NCBI GenBank assembly: GCA_018342105.1
Contig: JAFIRS010000151.1
Location: 124,001-188,000, forward strand
Source: Gonioctena quinquepunctata
Taxonomy: Eukaryota > Arthropoda > Insecta > Coleoptera > Chrysomelidae
DNA length: 64,000 nucleotides
Direction: 5' to 3'
Both the position numbers and the translations under genes were made by a program. How positions within the stretch are numbered: position 1 is the first letter of the stretch; every line of letters begins with the position of its first letter. Below, one piece after another: positions 12,557-23,191 of the stretch. The notes under the pieces are model-generated. The model saw nothing but the letters and a program-made list of their open reading frames with translations. It had not been told where the DNA came from and made no database searches.

Positions 12557-13142
12557 AAGTTAACTTTTTTTATTCATTAATTTCCAAAAAAATTAATGTA
12601 ATTGGGATAAATAAACAGCAATATGCCTAAACAAATTGCCTCATTTCTGAATCTAGACAACCCACAAGAGTATACTAGCCACTGTTTCCGCCGTACCTCA
12701 GCGACTACATTGGTAAATGCGGATATTACAACACATTAAAAGATGAAATAGAAAATTCTCTGCAAAATCGAATAAATCTAGCAAATCAATTAGTTTCTTC
12801 AATTACTGGATCTAATTCGTCAGAAACCGTCCCCTCAACCTCCAATTCTTCCTGCTACACGACTGTGAAGTCTGCCTCTACAAATCAATCTGTTTTGAAA
12901 AATATTACGGAAAATATTTCCAATGCACCAGTTTTTATTTCAGTAATTGTACCAACGCACTATAAATATTAATACAGTGTAATACAAATGTCTCAATAAA
13001 TGACTTGTTTTGTTCAGATTTAATTTAATTGTGTTTGATTCATACTTTCTGGCCATGGAGAAAATATAGTCCGTTACTTGGTTATAATGAAAAATGTTTC
13101 CACTCGTATCGAACTTACAAACGGGGGGAACTTACAAAATAT

Positions 13143-14045
13143 GTAGGGGAGGGGGGTAATAAACAATAAAAAAATAAACATAAAATATTTTTTAATGAAC
13201 ACTAATGACCAAAGAGTTCTTTGGTTACTTATTAATTTATCATTTGGCACCGAATTTGGTAAAGTAAGAAATCAAATATTTTTAATTTGAATTTCACAAA
13301 ACCTTCATGAAAACTCCATCGTGTCCCGGGGTAGGGGCAGTATGGGGTACCCAGTGCGGGGCAGTACGGGGTACACTATTTTATTTGTCAGAATAAGCAG
13401 ATGTAGATTTCTTCTAAATCTGCGTCATCAACTCCTGCACAGGCTGTATGGGCCCACTGTCCACATAGCTGGCAGGCCACCCAACGCTCCGAAGACATCC
13501 TCCTTAACATTTTCTCCATCAGTGCGAGCTTTTTGAATCTTCTGTTTTTTTGAGTTTTTTTTCAACCTGGGATCATTCGGATTTGAAAACTTCTTCGTCC
13601 GTTTAAGTTGTTCGCGTTTTCCCACACAACGGGGTACCCCATTGTGCCCCATAGCCATGTCCCCGTTATGCCCCCATGTCTAACAGAATTTTAAATATCG
13701 AACAAAAAAATGAATTCAAGGTCAGAGTGATTTTGCTCAAAACATATCAATAGTTGATGTTAGTAGTAATACACATAAAAAAAAACTATAGTAGTAAACT
13801 AAACACTTACCTTTTTAGACGCGTTTTGGTAACCACTCAAAATTAGATGAAATGTCGCCGGAAAAAAGAATTGGTCGTCAAAAATAAACGCGTGCACTCT
13901 GATCGCCGGTCACTGCCGCACTGAAGGCCGATGCGAAATGCCCTGTTATTGGCGAAAACAAAACACGGCTAGTGTGCGTAGTTACTTGTATGTGTGGGTG
14001 GCCCCGTCGTGCTTCGTGTCCCCGTTATGCCCCCTCCCCTCCCCT
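13143..14045. mobile_element. DNA transposon relic with G-rich inverted ends
   Basis: The left end TAGGGGAGGGGGGTAATAA is mirrored by GCCCCCTCCCCTCCCCTA at 14028-14045. Within it, motifs built on CGGGG, GGGGTACC and CCCCGTTATGCCCC recur at 13321-13375, 13625-13675 and 14003-14030, as subterminal repeats often do. The internal minus-strand reading contains a PHD-type C-terminus. TA at both ends fits a Tc1/mariner/pogo-type insertion. The boundaries and the superfamily are inferred. Confidence 0.45.
13388..13660 (-). pseudogene. C-terminal PHD-like fragment of a transposase
   Basis: Read on the minus strand, 13388-13490 gives WVACQLCGQWAHTACAGVDD followed by DLEEIYICLF and a stop. The spacing C-x2-C, H-x2-C, then C is that of the distal half of a PHD finger. 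Upstream, in another frame, is a basic stretch NPNDPRLKKNSKKQKIQKAR. Pogo/Tigger-like insect transposases often end in basic linkers plus PHD fingers (family knowledge). The two halves are in different frames, so it is broken. A host PHD protein fragment is possible but less likely because of the flanking transposon-like ends. Confidence 0.5.
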
Positions 14046-14094
14046 AGCGTTTTAATGCTGAAAGTGAAAAACTAGATGATTTTCTCATCATGCC

Positions 14095-14420
14095 TGCTGG
14101 TTTTGTGCTTCTTCAAAGTTGTCACCTGGAAAATAAAAGACGCTTCTGGGTAAACCGTCCTTACGTGAATGAAATAAATATGGCATTGAAAAATTATCAG
14201 CCGATTTACGTTAAGACGATATTTAATTGCAGGGAGATGTGCGTTCTAGTTTCCAGAATTTTTTAAGAATGTACAGCGAGAACTTTGAAGATTTGATACA
14301 GCTGGTCGGCTCTGGGATCTATAAAATAAATACCAATTTCACTGAACACGTAGTACACAAATACCGCAAAATACTGGCTGGGTTTCGGTTTCGTCTTTGT
14401 TTGTCAATGATGTAACAGAA
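14095..14420 (+). pseudogene. PIF/Harbinger-like transposase fragment
   Basis: The plus-strand reading contains KRRFWVNRPYV and then, after a frameshift near 14230, DVRSSFQNFLRMYSENFEDL followed by IYKINTNF. This matches the N-terminal layout of Harbinger transposases: an RRFWV motif, an F-x-x-FLRMS-like helix, then a TN segment. It is short and the catalytic DDE region is missing. TTTAATTGCAG before the second block could be an old splice acceptor rather than a plain frameshift. Confidence 0.5.
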
Positions 14421-15342
14421 ACCCTTTGACGTTACAAATTGTTACTCCTGAATGGGTACAATTATACGTGCTTTACTGAGAGAAAATAGATAGTAGAAAA
14501 AATTCTTCTATAAACTGCCAAATTCTGCTAATGCATTATTTATTCTATGAACCCCGCTCATTCCTCGTGAAACTTGAATATTCGTACGCATTGCCTTTGG
14601 TCGAGTTTTAAGGTTCTTTTTTTTTGTACTTTCTATTTGCCATATATACCTTGTGTTTTTATATCTTCGATATAATAATATTATGCTAAACTTTTCTGAA
14701 ACTAAGGTATTGTATGTAAGTAATTGTACGGTAAAATTTGTAATGTTATTATTTTAGAACATACGTCGCCGAGTATATAATTATTTTCATTTTAGTTTCT
14801 TCCGTGCCGTTAGCGTACAAAAATAAATACATTTATAAATTCCAATGATGTCATATTGATACACAAGCTACGATTCAAAAACGTTATCGGCCTTTGTTTT
14901 AATCGCAACAATAGGATGATCAGTTTCTTAAAAAAACATCACAATATGTAGTATTCTGGGAAATTGACATGATGCTCCAATCGAGACTTAATTCGAATTT
15001 CGACATCATAAATTTATTTCTCAATGAATAATAGATATTAAAATGAATGTTTATGTGAACAATACACTGATACACATATCTCACTGATAAGTGTTTTTTG
15101 TTTTTGAGGTAGTTTTTAACGCAGTCCTTAATTAATATTGGTAAATCCATTAGAGAAATAGGTGATCAAAAAAAAAAATAAACAATTTTAAATATTTTTT
15201 TGCAAAATAACAAACTGAATATATGAACATTCAAATAAATATGTTCATGGAGAGATCGTGCAATGATATTTCGAAAATTCATAATTAATTAAATTGTATA
15301 ATACTAATGAATAATACTAATAATGTTTTTTTTAATTTTCAG
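14421..15342. other. AT-rich DNA, presumed intron upstream of the SOCS exon
   Basis: There are no recognised coding exons. The segment ends in a T-rich tract and AG (15341-15342) that serves as a splice acceptor for the SOCS exon. Confidence 0.5.
15326..15342 (+). promoter_or_regulatory. Splice acceptor of the SOCS exon
   Basis: A polypyrimidine tract, TTTTTTTTAATTTTCAG, directly precedes the in-frame coding sequence. The frame is open upstream for only 12 codons of AT-rich, Asn/Phe-rich translation, which reads as intron. Confidence 0.8.
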
Positions 15343-16191
15343 GTTGAATCCGGCTGTTTGGCATGGCATTTGCCTGCAATGTTAGGCTGTAGTACGATAT
15401 GTCCCAATTGCAAGCACGAATTCCAGTGCTGTCCTCCAACTCAGCCATGTTGCCCCGTGAAGAGGTCTTTGCACGTGCTGAGTGGCGGTGGCCTAGTGAC
15501 TTCTCTAGCCCCAACCCAGAGCCCGTGCCCATCACCCCAGGTGTCACCGAGCATGCCTCTGGCTTTCATCCTGCCACCGTTTCCGGCCCCTCTGCAGTTA
15601 ACTTCTTCCCCCGCAGATGCCAAACCGGAAACCGAGCTACAAAGATTATCGGATACCGTTCGGGCTCTGCGCCAATCCGGTTGGTACTATGAAGGTATAA
15701 CGTATCAGCAAAGCCATGAACTGCTGAAAGGGACCGAGGTTGGAACATTTTTAGTGCGAAACTCTTCGGATCCCAAGTTTTTATTTTCTTTGAGTGTACA
15801 AACAGAACGTGGACCCACTTCAGTTCGTTTGTTTTATATTAACGGTTACTTTAGATTAGACGCGCAGCCTCATTTGCAATCTGCGATGCCAATGTTTCCT
15901 AGCGTCATAGATTTGATTCAGCACTATGTTGAACAGCTAAGGTTATGCAGAAATGACGCCCAGGTTTGGGTAGATCAGCAAGGTAAATGGTACTCCTCTA
16001 TTCTGTTGGTTCAACCACTAAGAAAAAAACCTGAACCATCCAGTCTAAAGCATCTGGCCAGATTGGCAGTTCATAAGGCTTTAAGATCATCTACCAAGCC
16101 CAGATTGACAATGCTACCACCTCCTCATACTCAGTTGGATTTACCCACTTCACTCACTGCATACTTGTCGGAGTACCCTTTCTCCCTCTAA
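15343..16191 (+). CDS. Suppressor of cytokine signalling, CISH/SOCS2 type, 3' terminal exon
   Basis: The protein is a cytosolic adaptor. SOCS proteins bind phosphotyrosine through SH2 and recruit Elongin B/C and Cullin 5 through the SOCS box, acting as feedback inhibitors of JAK/STAT signalling (family knowledge). The exon encodes 282 residues. A Cys-rich N-terminus (CSTICPNCKHEFQCC) and a Pro/Ser-rich linker come first. The SH2 domain then starts near GWYYEGITY, with TFLVRNSSD holding the invariant phosphotyrosine-binding Arg. FPSVIDLIQHYV follows, and then LVQPLRKK. The SOCS box is LKHLARLAVHKAL (BC box) plus LDLPTSLTAYL (Cul5 box), ending EYPFSL at a TAA. TTTTTTTTAATTTTCAG precedes 15343, so upstream codons belong to an intron. 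An internal ATG at 15379 is an alternative start. The order SH2 then SOCS box at the extreme C-terminus and overall similarity favour CISH/SOCS1-3 type over SOCS5-7. Upstream exons were not found. Confidence 0.93.
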   Translation, partial: VESGCLAWHLPAMLGCSTICPNCKHEFQCCPPTQPCCPVKRSLHVLSGGGLVTSLAPTQSPCPSPQVSPSMPLAFILPPFPAPLQLTSSPADAKPETELQRLSDTVRALRQSGWYYEGITYQQSHELLKGTEVGTFLVRNSSDPKFLFSLSVQTERGPTSVRLFYINGYFRLDAQPHLQSAMPMFPSVIDLIQHYVEQLRLCRNDAQVWVDQQGKWYSSILLVQPLRKKPEPSSLKHLARLAVHKALRSSTKPRLTMLPPPHTQLDLPTSLTAYLSEYPFSL

Positions 16192-16242
16192 GTTGCGCCA
16201 AAGACTGGTTGGTACCTTTACATACCAACATCAGGGAACACC

Positions 16243-16248
16243 AATAAA
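16243..16248 (+). terminator. Polyadenylation signal of the SOCS gene
   Basis: AATAAA lies 52 bp after the stop codon. Other AATAAA-like hexamers farther downstream in AT-rich DNA could also be used. Confidence 0.5.
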
Positions 16249-17654
16249 GTATTCTAAAATGCACCCAAGGGTGCCTAGTTAGATAGGATATGAAATTACC
16301 AATATGAATTCTGTTTGTTAATCTAATACATTGTGACACAGAAGGAAAAAATCGTATTCTTATTGAATTGTTTCGACTTCATTGGATTTTTAGTTCTTCA
16401 CCTATCTCGACTTTTAGGTACTTAAAAATGTATATGGGGTTGATAAGCTTTACCAACTTGGAAATAATTCGAAATAGTCATATATTTCATTATGATTATT
16501 AAATTGTTTCCATATTGGTGAACAAAAAATTATGAACCCCTCAATATTATTTCACTGTTATTTTAGCTGAAAGCACATATATTATTTATTCGGATGTTGA
16601 TTCCTATCAAAGACTTACATTCTCAATAGATGTGAATTGAAGTCTACAATACTTATCTGGAGATCTGGAGACTTGGCAAAATGTGGATATTTTTCTGGTA
16701 GCCTTATATATTCAAACTGAATCTCATTTGAAATGGTGTGAGACATTATAAAATATCTACATTTGGCAGTGTAATCTAAATGAAATGGTTATTTGCCAAA
16801 GATTTATGTTGTATTCATAATGTACTTTTTTGGTTCACAAGTACTATATAAATAAATCACTAGTTAATAAGCTTATTTATTATTTATTTATATTTTTCTA
16901 CTACAAAGTCGAATAACCTCATTGTGATGGCTGAATTATATTAATATCAAGTTATTTTGATAATTGTCCTCGATATATAGAAAAGAGTGAACCTTAGCAT
17001 TGTATCTACTGAACATTTATGAAGATATATATGTATTATCTTTTATGATTATTGGTAAGCCATATTGGCTGATTTTTAGGGGCAGCATGTATGTATGTAT
17101 CTCTGGACAATCACAATGTTTGAAGTTTAATATGAAATTCATTGATTCTATAAATATAACAAAAATCAGAAATGAAGAACCAATCTAAATGTATTCATGA
17201 TGTAATTAAAAGTCAGTAACTTCAATACTGGATTCATTAATTATTTTCTTTCCATTAATCAGTTATTAATATATTTTGAATTGTTTCATTCAGGGGTAAT
17301 TATTTTGTTACATTCTGAATTTTGAAAAATATTCAATTTTACTTATTTTACATATATGTAATTTTACATTTGTGTAGAAAATCATGAAATTCATCATCTA
17401 TTCTTATATTAATAGATATATATTCGAATATTTTTTGTGCATGAACACTAATTTCATTCATATTGTCTGCAGTGATGTGAAAATAAAAAATTCCTATAGG
17501 TTAACAAACAGAATTTCAACAGTTAATTGTAATCATGAATGTATTTATATATTGTACACAAGGTATGAATGCGTGTGTGATTTAGTTAAAATGTATTTAT
17601 TTCTCTAGAAAAAATTAAATTATTTATTATTACCTTACTTGTTTCATTAACTTG
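16249..17654. other. AT-rich DNA downstream of the SOCS gene
   Basis: No coding or repeat structure was recognised. It may include a longer 3' untranslated region. Confidence 0.4.
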
Positions 17655-18298
17655 CCTCTGAATTGAAAGGTGATGTCAATAACCTTTCCTGGGAAAATCA
17701 CGTGAGGTCCATTGCCAAAAGTGCATCCCAAAAACTTGGTTTTTTGTTTCGTGCCAAGAGCTATTTCACCCCCACCCAGCTGCTTATGATCTATAAGGCA
17801 CAGATCCGACCTGTCCTGGAATACTGTTCCCATATTTGGAGCGCGGCACTTAAACATATCCTGAGGCTATTGGATTCTGTCCAAAAAAGGGCAATTCGTC
17901 TCGTCGGTGATGCTCACACAAACTCGCTCACTTGTCTGGAACACGTAGAAAAGTTGGCGATTTGTCTCTATTTTATAGATATTTTCATGGGCATGCTCTT
18001 CTGAAATATCAACAATCGTTCCTGCTTTGGCAGTCTCTTCGAGACTAACCCGTCAAGTTCAGTCATCACACCTACCTTCTTTCCGCCTGCAGAACCCTTT
18101 CCAAAGACTCGTTCATCCAACGAACAGCGAGGCTTTGGAACTCATTGCCTAGGGAGGTGTTCCCCGAGGCATACAACCTCCAGAAATTTAAGAAGAACAC
18201 CAACTCCTACCTTCTTTCCCTTGGTTCCCACGATGTTCTCTGAACATTACAGGATATCCCTTTTCGTGGAAACCAGAACATAAAAAAAAAAAAAAAAA
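17655..18298 (+). mobile_element. 5'-truncated non-LTR retrotransposon with poly(A) tail
   Basis: This is the C-terminal end of a LINE reverse-transcriptase polyprotein. It reads LSWENHVRSIAKSASQKLGF, YKAQIRPVLEYCSHIWS and LDSVQKRAIRLVGD, and after frameshifts RTARLWNSLPREVFPEAYNL and QKFKKN. The element stops in an A run (18282-18298). The catalytic RT core and endonuclease are missing, as expected for 5' truncation during target-primed reverse transcription. Frames shift near 17950-18010. The clade (Jockey-like or other) cannot be settled from this fragment. Confidence 0.88.
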
Positions 18299-18864
18299 GG
18301 AAATGTGCCAATATGGAATTTGGTGTACTCTGAAAATATATATACATGTTTCCTATAGAATTTCCTTTGAAATATCTCATTAATTTAGATTTTCATACTC
18401 CGAATTTAACAATAGAAGTTTTTTACAACAAGGTTGATAATGGCATTAGAGAGTTATTTAAGGAGGAAACAAATATTTAGGTTCGCAAAAAAACACTTCA
18501 TGAAACAATGCAAAATTTGATAATATTTTCCGGTAATGAATAATGGTTTCGTTTTACTTCTACTTATTGATCAAATCTTCGTGTTTTTGAAATATTATAT
18601 TTTATTAAAAATTCAATTAACTTTTTGATAGAATTCTTTTACAAACCGATAGTTATGTCGAAATCATCCTATATTATTGTCATTATTATATATCTATTGT
18701 TTGACAAAAATATCACATAATTCAAGTCCATTTGAAAAAAAAATAGATGGCATGACCAATCGGAAGAGGTTCAAACTATTGCTTATAAATGGAGACATTC
18801 TGACCTGACAGGTACAGCTTGTTCTAGAAAGAGAAAAGCCTGAAGCTTGTGTTTCAAAAGGAGT
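18299..18864. other. AT-rich DNA, nothing recognised
   Basis: There is no gene or clear repeat. Confidence 0.4.
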
Positions 18865-19150
18865 AGCATCTGATTGACACAAACAAACCTCATATAAAAG
18901 GAACATTCAGTGTAAACAAAAATCATTTATTCAGATCAATGGTAATTAACAGATATTTCTGTGTACATCTAAAGAAAAACTTGTGAGGCTTGAAAATCTC
19001 TACCAAACACCATATAGTCTGCCAATTTTGGTATGAAAATGAAAGATTGATATTTTTTTCCAATCTTTCAACAGCCGCCATTTTAAACTACCGGACCAAT
19101 TTAGCCCATCCTTAAACATGCCCTAGGTTATTTTTATGCAAAATTGTATT
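18865..19150. repeat. Dispersed repeat, copy 2 (copy 1 at 9620-9965)
   Basis: It shares ATCTGATTGACACAA, TCAATGGTAATTAACAG, TTTTGGTATGAAAATGAAA and GCCGCCATTTTAAA with the earlier copy, in the same order. Confidence 0.6.
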
Positions 19151-19324
19151 TAGATTTGAAAGAAAATGGAAAAATTTCATTGTTGTGTCATATGAGATTT
19201 TGTTAGTTCAGCGTTCAAAGTTGAGGGTGAACAATTCAGATTTGGGAAACAAATCATAACAAGTAGGTGTGAACTAAATAGTTTTCGGCCTTAAATATGA
19301 AAAAAACAGGAGTCATTAATACCT

Positions 19325-19496
19325 TTGGAGGATGAAGACATTAATGCTCATTGTTCATCTACAAGTAACGGATGTCAAGGGCAATCAATAGACAAATTTA
19401 TGCAAATGATAACCATGGGACTAAACAGACCAGCTAGTGAAGTGAGAGTCTTTCAACTCATGCAGGAGCAGAATTCCAGACCAGTGTATCCGAGAT
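19325..19496 (+). other. Short unrecognised open frame
   Basis: A reading without Met gives 57 residues up to a TGA at 19494. It contains DEDINAHCSSTSNGCQGQ and SEVRVFQLMQEQNSRPVYPR. The composition is polar and protein-like rather than AT-driven, and the frame appears to continue after the stop (TFKLYQMIMAKL). It may be a decayed gene or transposon fragment. No family was recognised. Confidence 0.25.
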
Positions 19497-19859
19497 GACA
19501 AACTTTCAAGTTGTACCAGATGATTATGGCCAAACTATTTAGAATTTCAATTGAAGTTTTGAGAAAATCGACAATACGCTTGCACGATCATCAGAAAGAC
19601 GTGAAGAAATGGGAGTACTCTTTTAAAAAACATTCTTCTTTGCCTCATTTATCTATATGAGTTCCTAATTAAGACTGGAATAGAAAATCAAATAACTATG
19701 TGAATGAAAATGAAAATTTTCACTTTCAGATTTTTTCTTGTTAGGGTCCTTTTTTAATATCTATCAGATGTAGTTCAATGTCCGGCGTGGCTTTAGCCGA
19801 GGAAGTAGTTGTTTTTTGTTAGACATTCACAAAAAATAACTTAATTTTTATCGTGGATT

Positions 19860-20040
19860 TTTCAATTCACAGAAAAATATGTCTATTTAATTGAGAATGT
19901 TTCCCTTTTCAACATGAATACCCTACAAGAGGTTATTTCGAATGATGGAAGATAGTGACTAAAGTTTATCTTTCAGTCGCAGATGATTCCACATCTGACT
20001 TTATGAACATCCTGTTCATATTTTCTAACAAATCAAGATC
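19860..20040. repeat. Dispersed repeat shared with 24966-25066 and 57900-58000
   Basis: GATGGAAGATAGTGACTAAA, GTCGCAGATGATTCCACAT and CCTGTTCATATTTTC recur at 24966-25066. TTCAATTCACAGAAAAATAT and CAATTGAGAATGTTTCCC-like sequence recurs inverted inside the hAT element near 57.9 kb. It is probably a shared terminal region of a non-autonomous element. Confidence 0.55.
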
Positions 20041-20117
20041 CCACATGTTTTTACTAGAAAGAAGTTAAAAATCAACTCAATATGTTCTTAACGTCGATGA
20101 AAAAATAAGATGCACAA

Positions 20118-21475
20118 TAATAATAATAAAAGAATTTTATTCAACAACGTTACATGGCACTCTAACATATAAATATATATACAAAGTGAACAAAATTGTA
20201 GTAAAACGATAAGTACAAAAGTACTTGTTTCGTTAAAGACAATAATGTAATAAAGTGGTACATAAAATATGGACGAAAAACTATTTAAAATAGAAGTTAA
20301 TATATATGATATAATAATAAGAATAAAGCTAATAATAATAACTCTAAAATTTAAAAATACTTAGCATATAAAGTTGTATGAATAAAACTTTATTCAACGA
20401 CTTTATTTGTTACAATATAAAAGTAATGAGGCCATATAACGTGAAAAAACGATAAGTACAGATGTACTCGTTTCGTGATGGGTAATCAATAAAATAAAAT
20501 AATGCAAAATACATCAAATATAAACAATAAAATAATTAGAATAGGAAAAATAAATATAATACAATATGAGGAATATAACTATAAAATTCTGGAAAGGTTA
20601 AGTCATCACTATAGCAAAGGTATGTATTTTCTTTACAGTTCTTATCTATATGAATATTCGTTGTATTTCAATTCTCTTAGTACAAAGTATGTGTTTTTGC
20701 AATTCTTTGTGAAAGCGATCAATATATCTGTTATTGATTTTATTGCTTCAGGAATATGATTGTATAGTTTTGGAGCAAAGTAGGTATATGATCTTTGAGC
20801 AACGACCCTAACTATTGGGGGCGTAATATAGTGATCTTTCTGGCGGTATTATATTGGTGAGAAGGCAGCAATGATGTATTTTGTTCGCATGCTATTTAAT
20901 ACTAGTGCATAAAAAATTCATCTGTCTTATGTCCAAAATTTGAGTTTTGACGTACAGAGTATCAGATGAATATCTAGTGTTTTTACAGAATATCCATCTG
21001 AGAAAACGCCTCTGCATAACTTCAATAGGGTGAATGTAAGTATTCAAAGCTATTATATAACGAATATGACTTTCCACAAGCGAGTAGTATAGAGTTTTCA
21101 GATGCTTATTCAGTGGTAGGAGTTTTCTGAGTTTCCTGAAAATATATAAAATGGTCCTCAATTTGCTGACGGTATACTTGATATGTAAATCCCATTTCAA
21201 ATGAATATCAATAATTATTCCCAAATATTAAAAAAAAAACAGGAAGAATATAGAAAGATGTTTCAGTTCTGAGAGTCAAGTGTTCGAATATAGGTAATCC
21301 AGCTGAATTACAGCAAAAAAGAAGGTTATACGTTTTATCAACATTAACTGTTAATAGCTTCTTAACCAACCAACATTTTATCATAGAAAACCCTGTTTCA
21401 ACCTTAACTTTCAATGAGTTCCAGTTACCTGCTTTATAGAAGATGGCTTTGGATAGGCCTATGAACACCCACAAG
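20118..21475 (-). mobile_element. 5'-truncated non-LTR retrotransposon with duplicated 3' end
   Basis: The minus-strand coding remnant (20892-21475, two frames) is the thumb and C-terminus of a LINE reverse transcriptase. It reads WLVKKLLTVNVDKTYNLLF, then after a frameshift IDIHLKWDLHIKYTVSKLRT, LKTLYYSLVESHIRYII and VMQRRFLRWIF. The RT palm is missing. The non-coding 3' part runs to an (ATT)n tail at 20118-20130 (minus-strand sense). The 3' untranslated region holds two related blocks, described separately. Confidence 0.85.
20128..20505 (-). repeat. Direct duplication of the LINE 3' end with conserved stem-loop
   Basis: Two blocks, about 20128-20256 and 20382-20505, share ATTTTATTCAAC or TTTATTCAACGAC, then AAAACGATAAGTAC and GTACTTGTTTCGT or GTACTCGTTTCGT. 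The last two segments can pair as a stem-loop in both blocks, with different loops (AAAA-type and AGAT-type). An extra AAT-rich tract lies between them at 20325-20345. Confidence 0.7.
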
Positions 21476-22562
21476 GATGGTTTGCACCCTCAAATTCCAA
21501 AACTCTATTCACTTATAAAACTTCATAAAGAATACTACCCGATCCTGCCAGTAGTATCATGACAGCACCTTCAATGAAAATATCTGAAAATTGATAGATC
21601 TCATCAAGAGTAATTGTAAATTTGTTCCTAAATCTATGGGTTTTGTAAACCAATTTTTTGTGAAAATCGTAGTAAAGTGTTTTTAGTTTACTTCAATTAT
21701 GGATTTTCATCAAGTATCGCCCGCGTCTATTCAAGATTTTTTTGTTTCATTTATCCTAACTACTGTACTTTGATATAGAATTACCTTACCTATCCAAGCG
21801 AAGACTTATATAGAGAATCCAATGTCCTAGACATAAGACAAGTTTTTTGTTTAAGTATCTTGAAAAATATTAAAAAAAGAAAATATCGTTCTACAGTCTC
21901 CTTCATATCACCACAACACAAGGAAAATAAATAATAGTGTAACATTACCTATAGGGCAACGAAGTGCTACTTGTGCTACTTACCTGGTCCTCGGTTATAT
22001 AACATGGTTCCGGACTCCATAAAAAATATCATTAAAAAGTCAAAATATGGATTATGAAAACTGAAAGATCAAAATTTCACAACCTTATCAACAGATACTT
22101 TTTTTATCTTAAATGAAAACTATACAAATCATCATTGTCTTGATGTAGATAATCATTTTGATTTTTCCAACTTTAATTTATGTAGTAATTATATGTGAAT
22201 TATTTCTCAAATCATACCTGATGGTGAATATGTTTCTAGGTATATATTTATTACCTGGGCGACCGAGCATTGCTGTGTTTTTTCTTCTGTGAAATCGTGT
22301 TTTGTCGGAGAAGATGCTTATTTAGATATGAATCGCATACTTATTACAGATGAATATTTTGCAATCTCACCTAGGTTGGCTACGAATACACAAACCCTAT
22401 GAGTTTCTTGCTTGCCTTACCAAAGATATAACACTGAATTGATAATGTCATATAGCGCCATCTCACAAAGAATAGAAGTACCAGTATAACAATAATACAA
22501 GTACCTCGAAAATTCACGAGATGGCGCTTTAAGTATGGATTCGTGTGTAAAATCACGTCTGC
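21476..22562. other. AT-rich DNA, nothing recognised
   Basis: There is no gene or repeat with supportable boundaries. Confidence 0.4.
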
Positions 22563-23191
22563 CAGTGTTGCCAGAGCTGGTGATTTATCACCAGATCTGG
22601 TGATTTCAGTACTTCCAAGGTTACTTGGTGATTATTTTTGTGAGAATTGACAATTCTGGTGATTTTTGAATGTTTCGGTGAACTGGCGATAGGTTCGTTC
22701 GCGTTCACATAAAAAACTGTCCGAAACCATCAGGAGCATGCGCAGTTTCACAGAACGAACTATTTCGGGACAGTTCGGTGAAACTGCGCATGCTCCTGAT
22801 TGTTTCATCTGTTTGTTTTGTGAACGCGAATAAACCTAATTTGTCAAAATTTTGAATTACTCATTATGTAAATATAACCATCCACTCAGATTCGACTCGA
22901 CTATTTTACTAGTCGAAATCCTTCTTGAGTTTGACATTTCTTGACTTGACGCTCTTGAAAAGAAGAAGAATTCTCATGACATGAGTCCCGTTCTTCCGTT
23001 TATTTATGACGACGTAACAAGCGCCACCTTCTGAAAATAGCGTTCTATGAAAAAACACATAGGATGGCAACATCCGTTCATGATGATTGAATCTTGGTAC
23101 TGTTTAGCGCATGCGCGCCAATGCTGGTGATTTCTGGTGATTTTTGAAATTCAGATCTGGTGATAATATTCCTAAGTTCCTGGCAACACTG
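22563..23191. mobile_element. MITE with CAGTGTTGCCAG ends
   Basis: The termini CAGTGTTGCCAG and CTGGCAACACTG are inverted. Subterminal copies of CTGGTGATTT occur at both ends. The interior contains a strong hairpin (about 22722-22810), with CAGGAGCATGCGCAGTTTCA pairing with TGAAACTGCGCATGCTCCTG. The CAG start suggests the hAT group, but the flanking 8-mers do not match, so the class is uncertain. Confidence 0.65.

Larger units (their letters stand above)
11642..12990 (+). pseudogene. Crypton-like tyrosine recombinase relic, copy A
   Basis: This is a decayed site-specific recombinase of the Crypton type, the tyrosine-recombinase DNA transposons. 11642-11737 reads SKVFTEENVRQFLENTSDEI, the linker before the catalytic domain. 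11777-11815 reads VALVIDVLGACRK and carries the first catalytic Arg in GACR. A frameshift follows, and then DLGSAILIAIPNTKTKKPRE. After a repeat insertion (about 11996-12575) the frame resumes with PKQIASFLNLDNP and YTSHCFRRTSATTL, which holds the H-x-x-R box. The nucleophilic Tyr segment is not recognisable. An AG at 11775-11776 directly before GTCGCC, behind a T-rich tract, looks like an intron remnant. Copy B at 53407-54330 supports the identification. Confidence 0.75.

Noticed and set aside
15307..15342. MNNTNNVFFNFQ as the N-terminus of the SOCS protein
   Set aside because: These codons lie in a T-rich splice-acceptor tract ending in CAG and are best read as intron.
15332..15748. Open frames overlapping the SOCS exon on both strands
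   Set aside because: They are shadows of the SOCS reading frame. The SH2 and SOCS-box motifs are continuous only in the frame of 15343-16191.
22563..23191. Firm hAT assignment with 8 bp duplication
   Set aside because: The CAGTGTTGCC ends fit, but the flanking 8-mers ACGTCTGC and GTTTTCAG differ.
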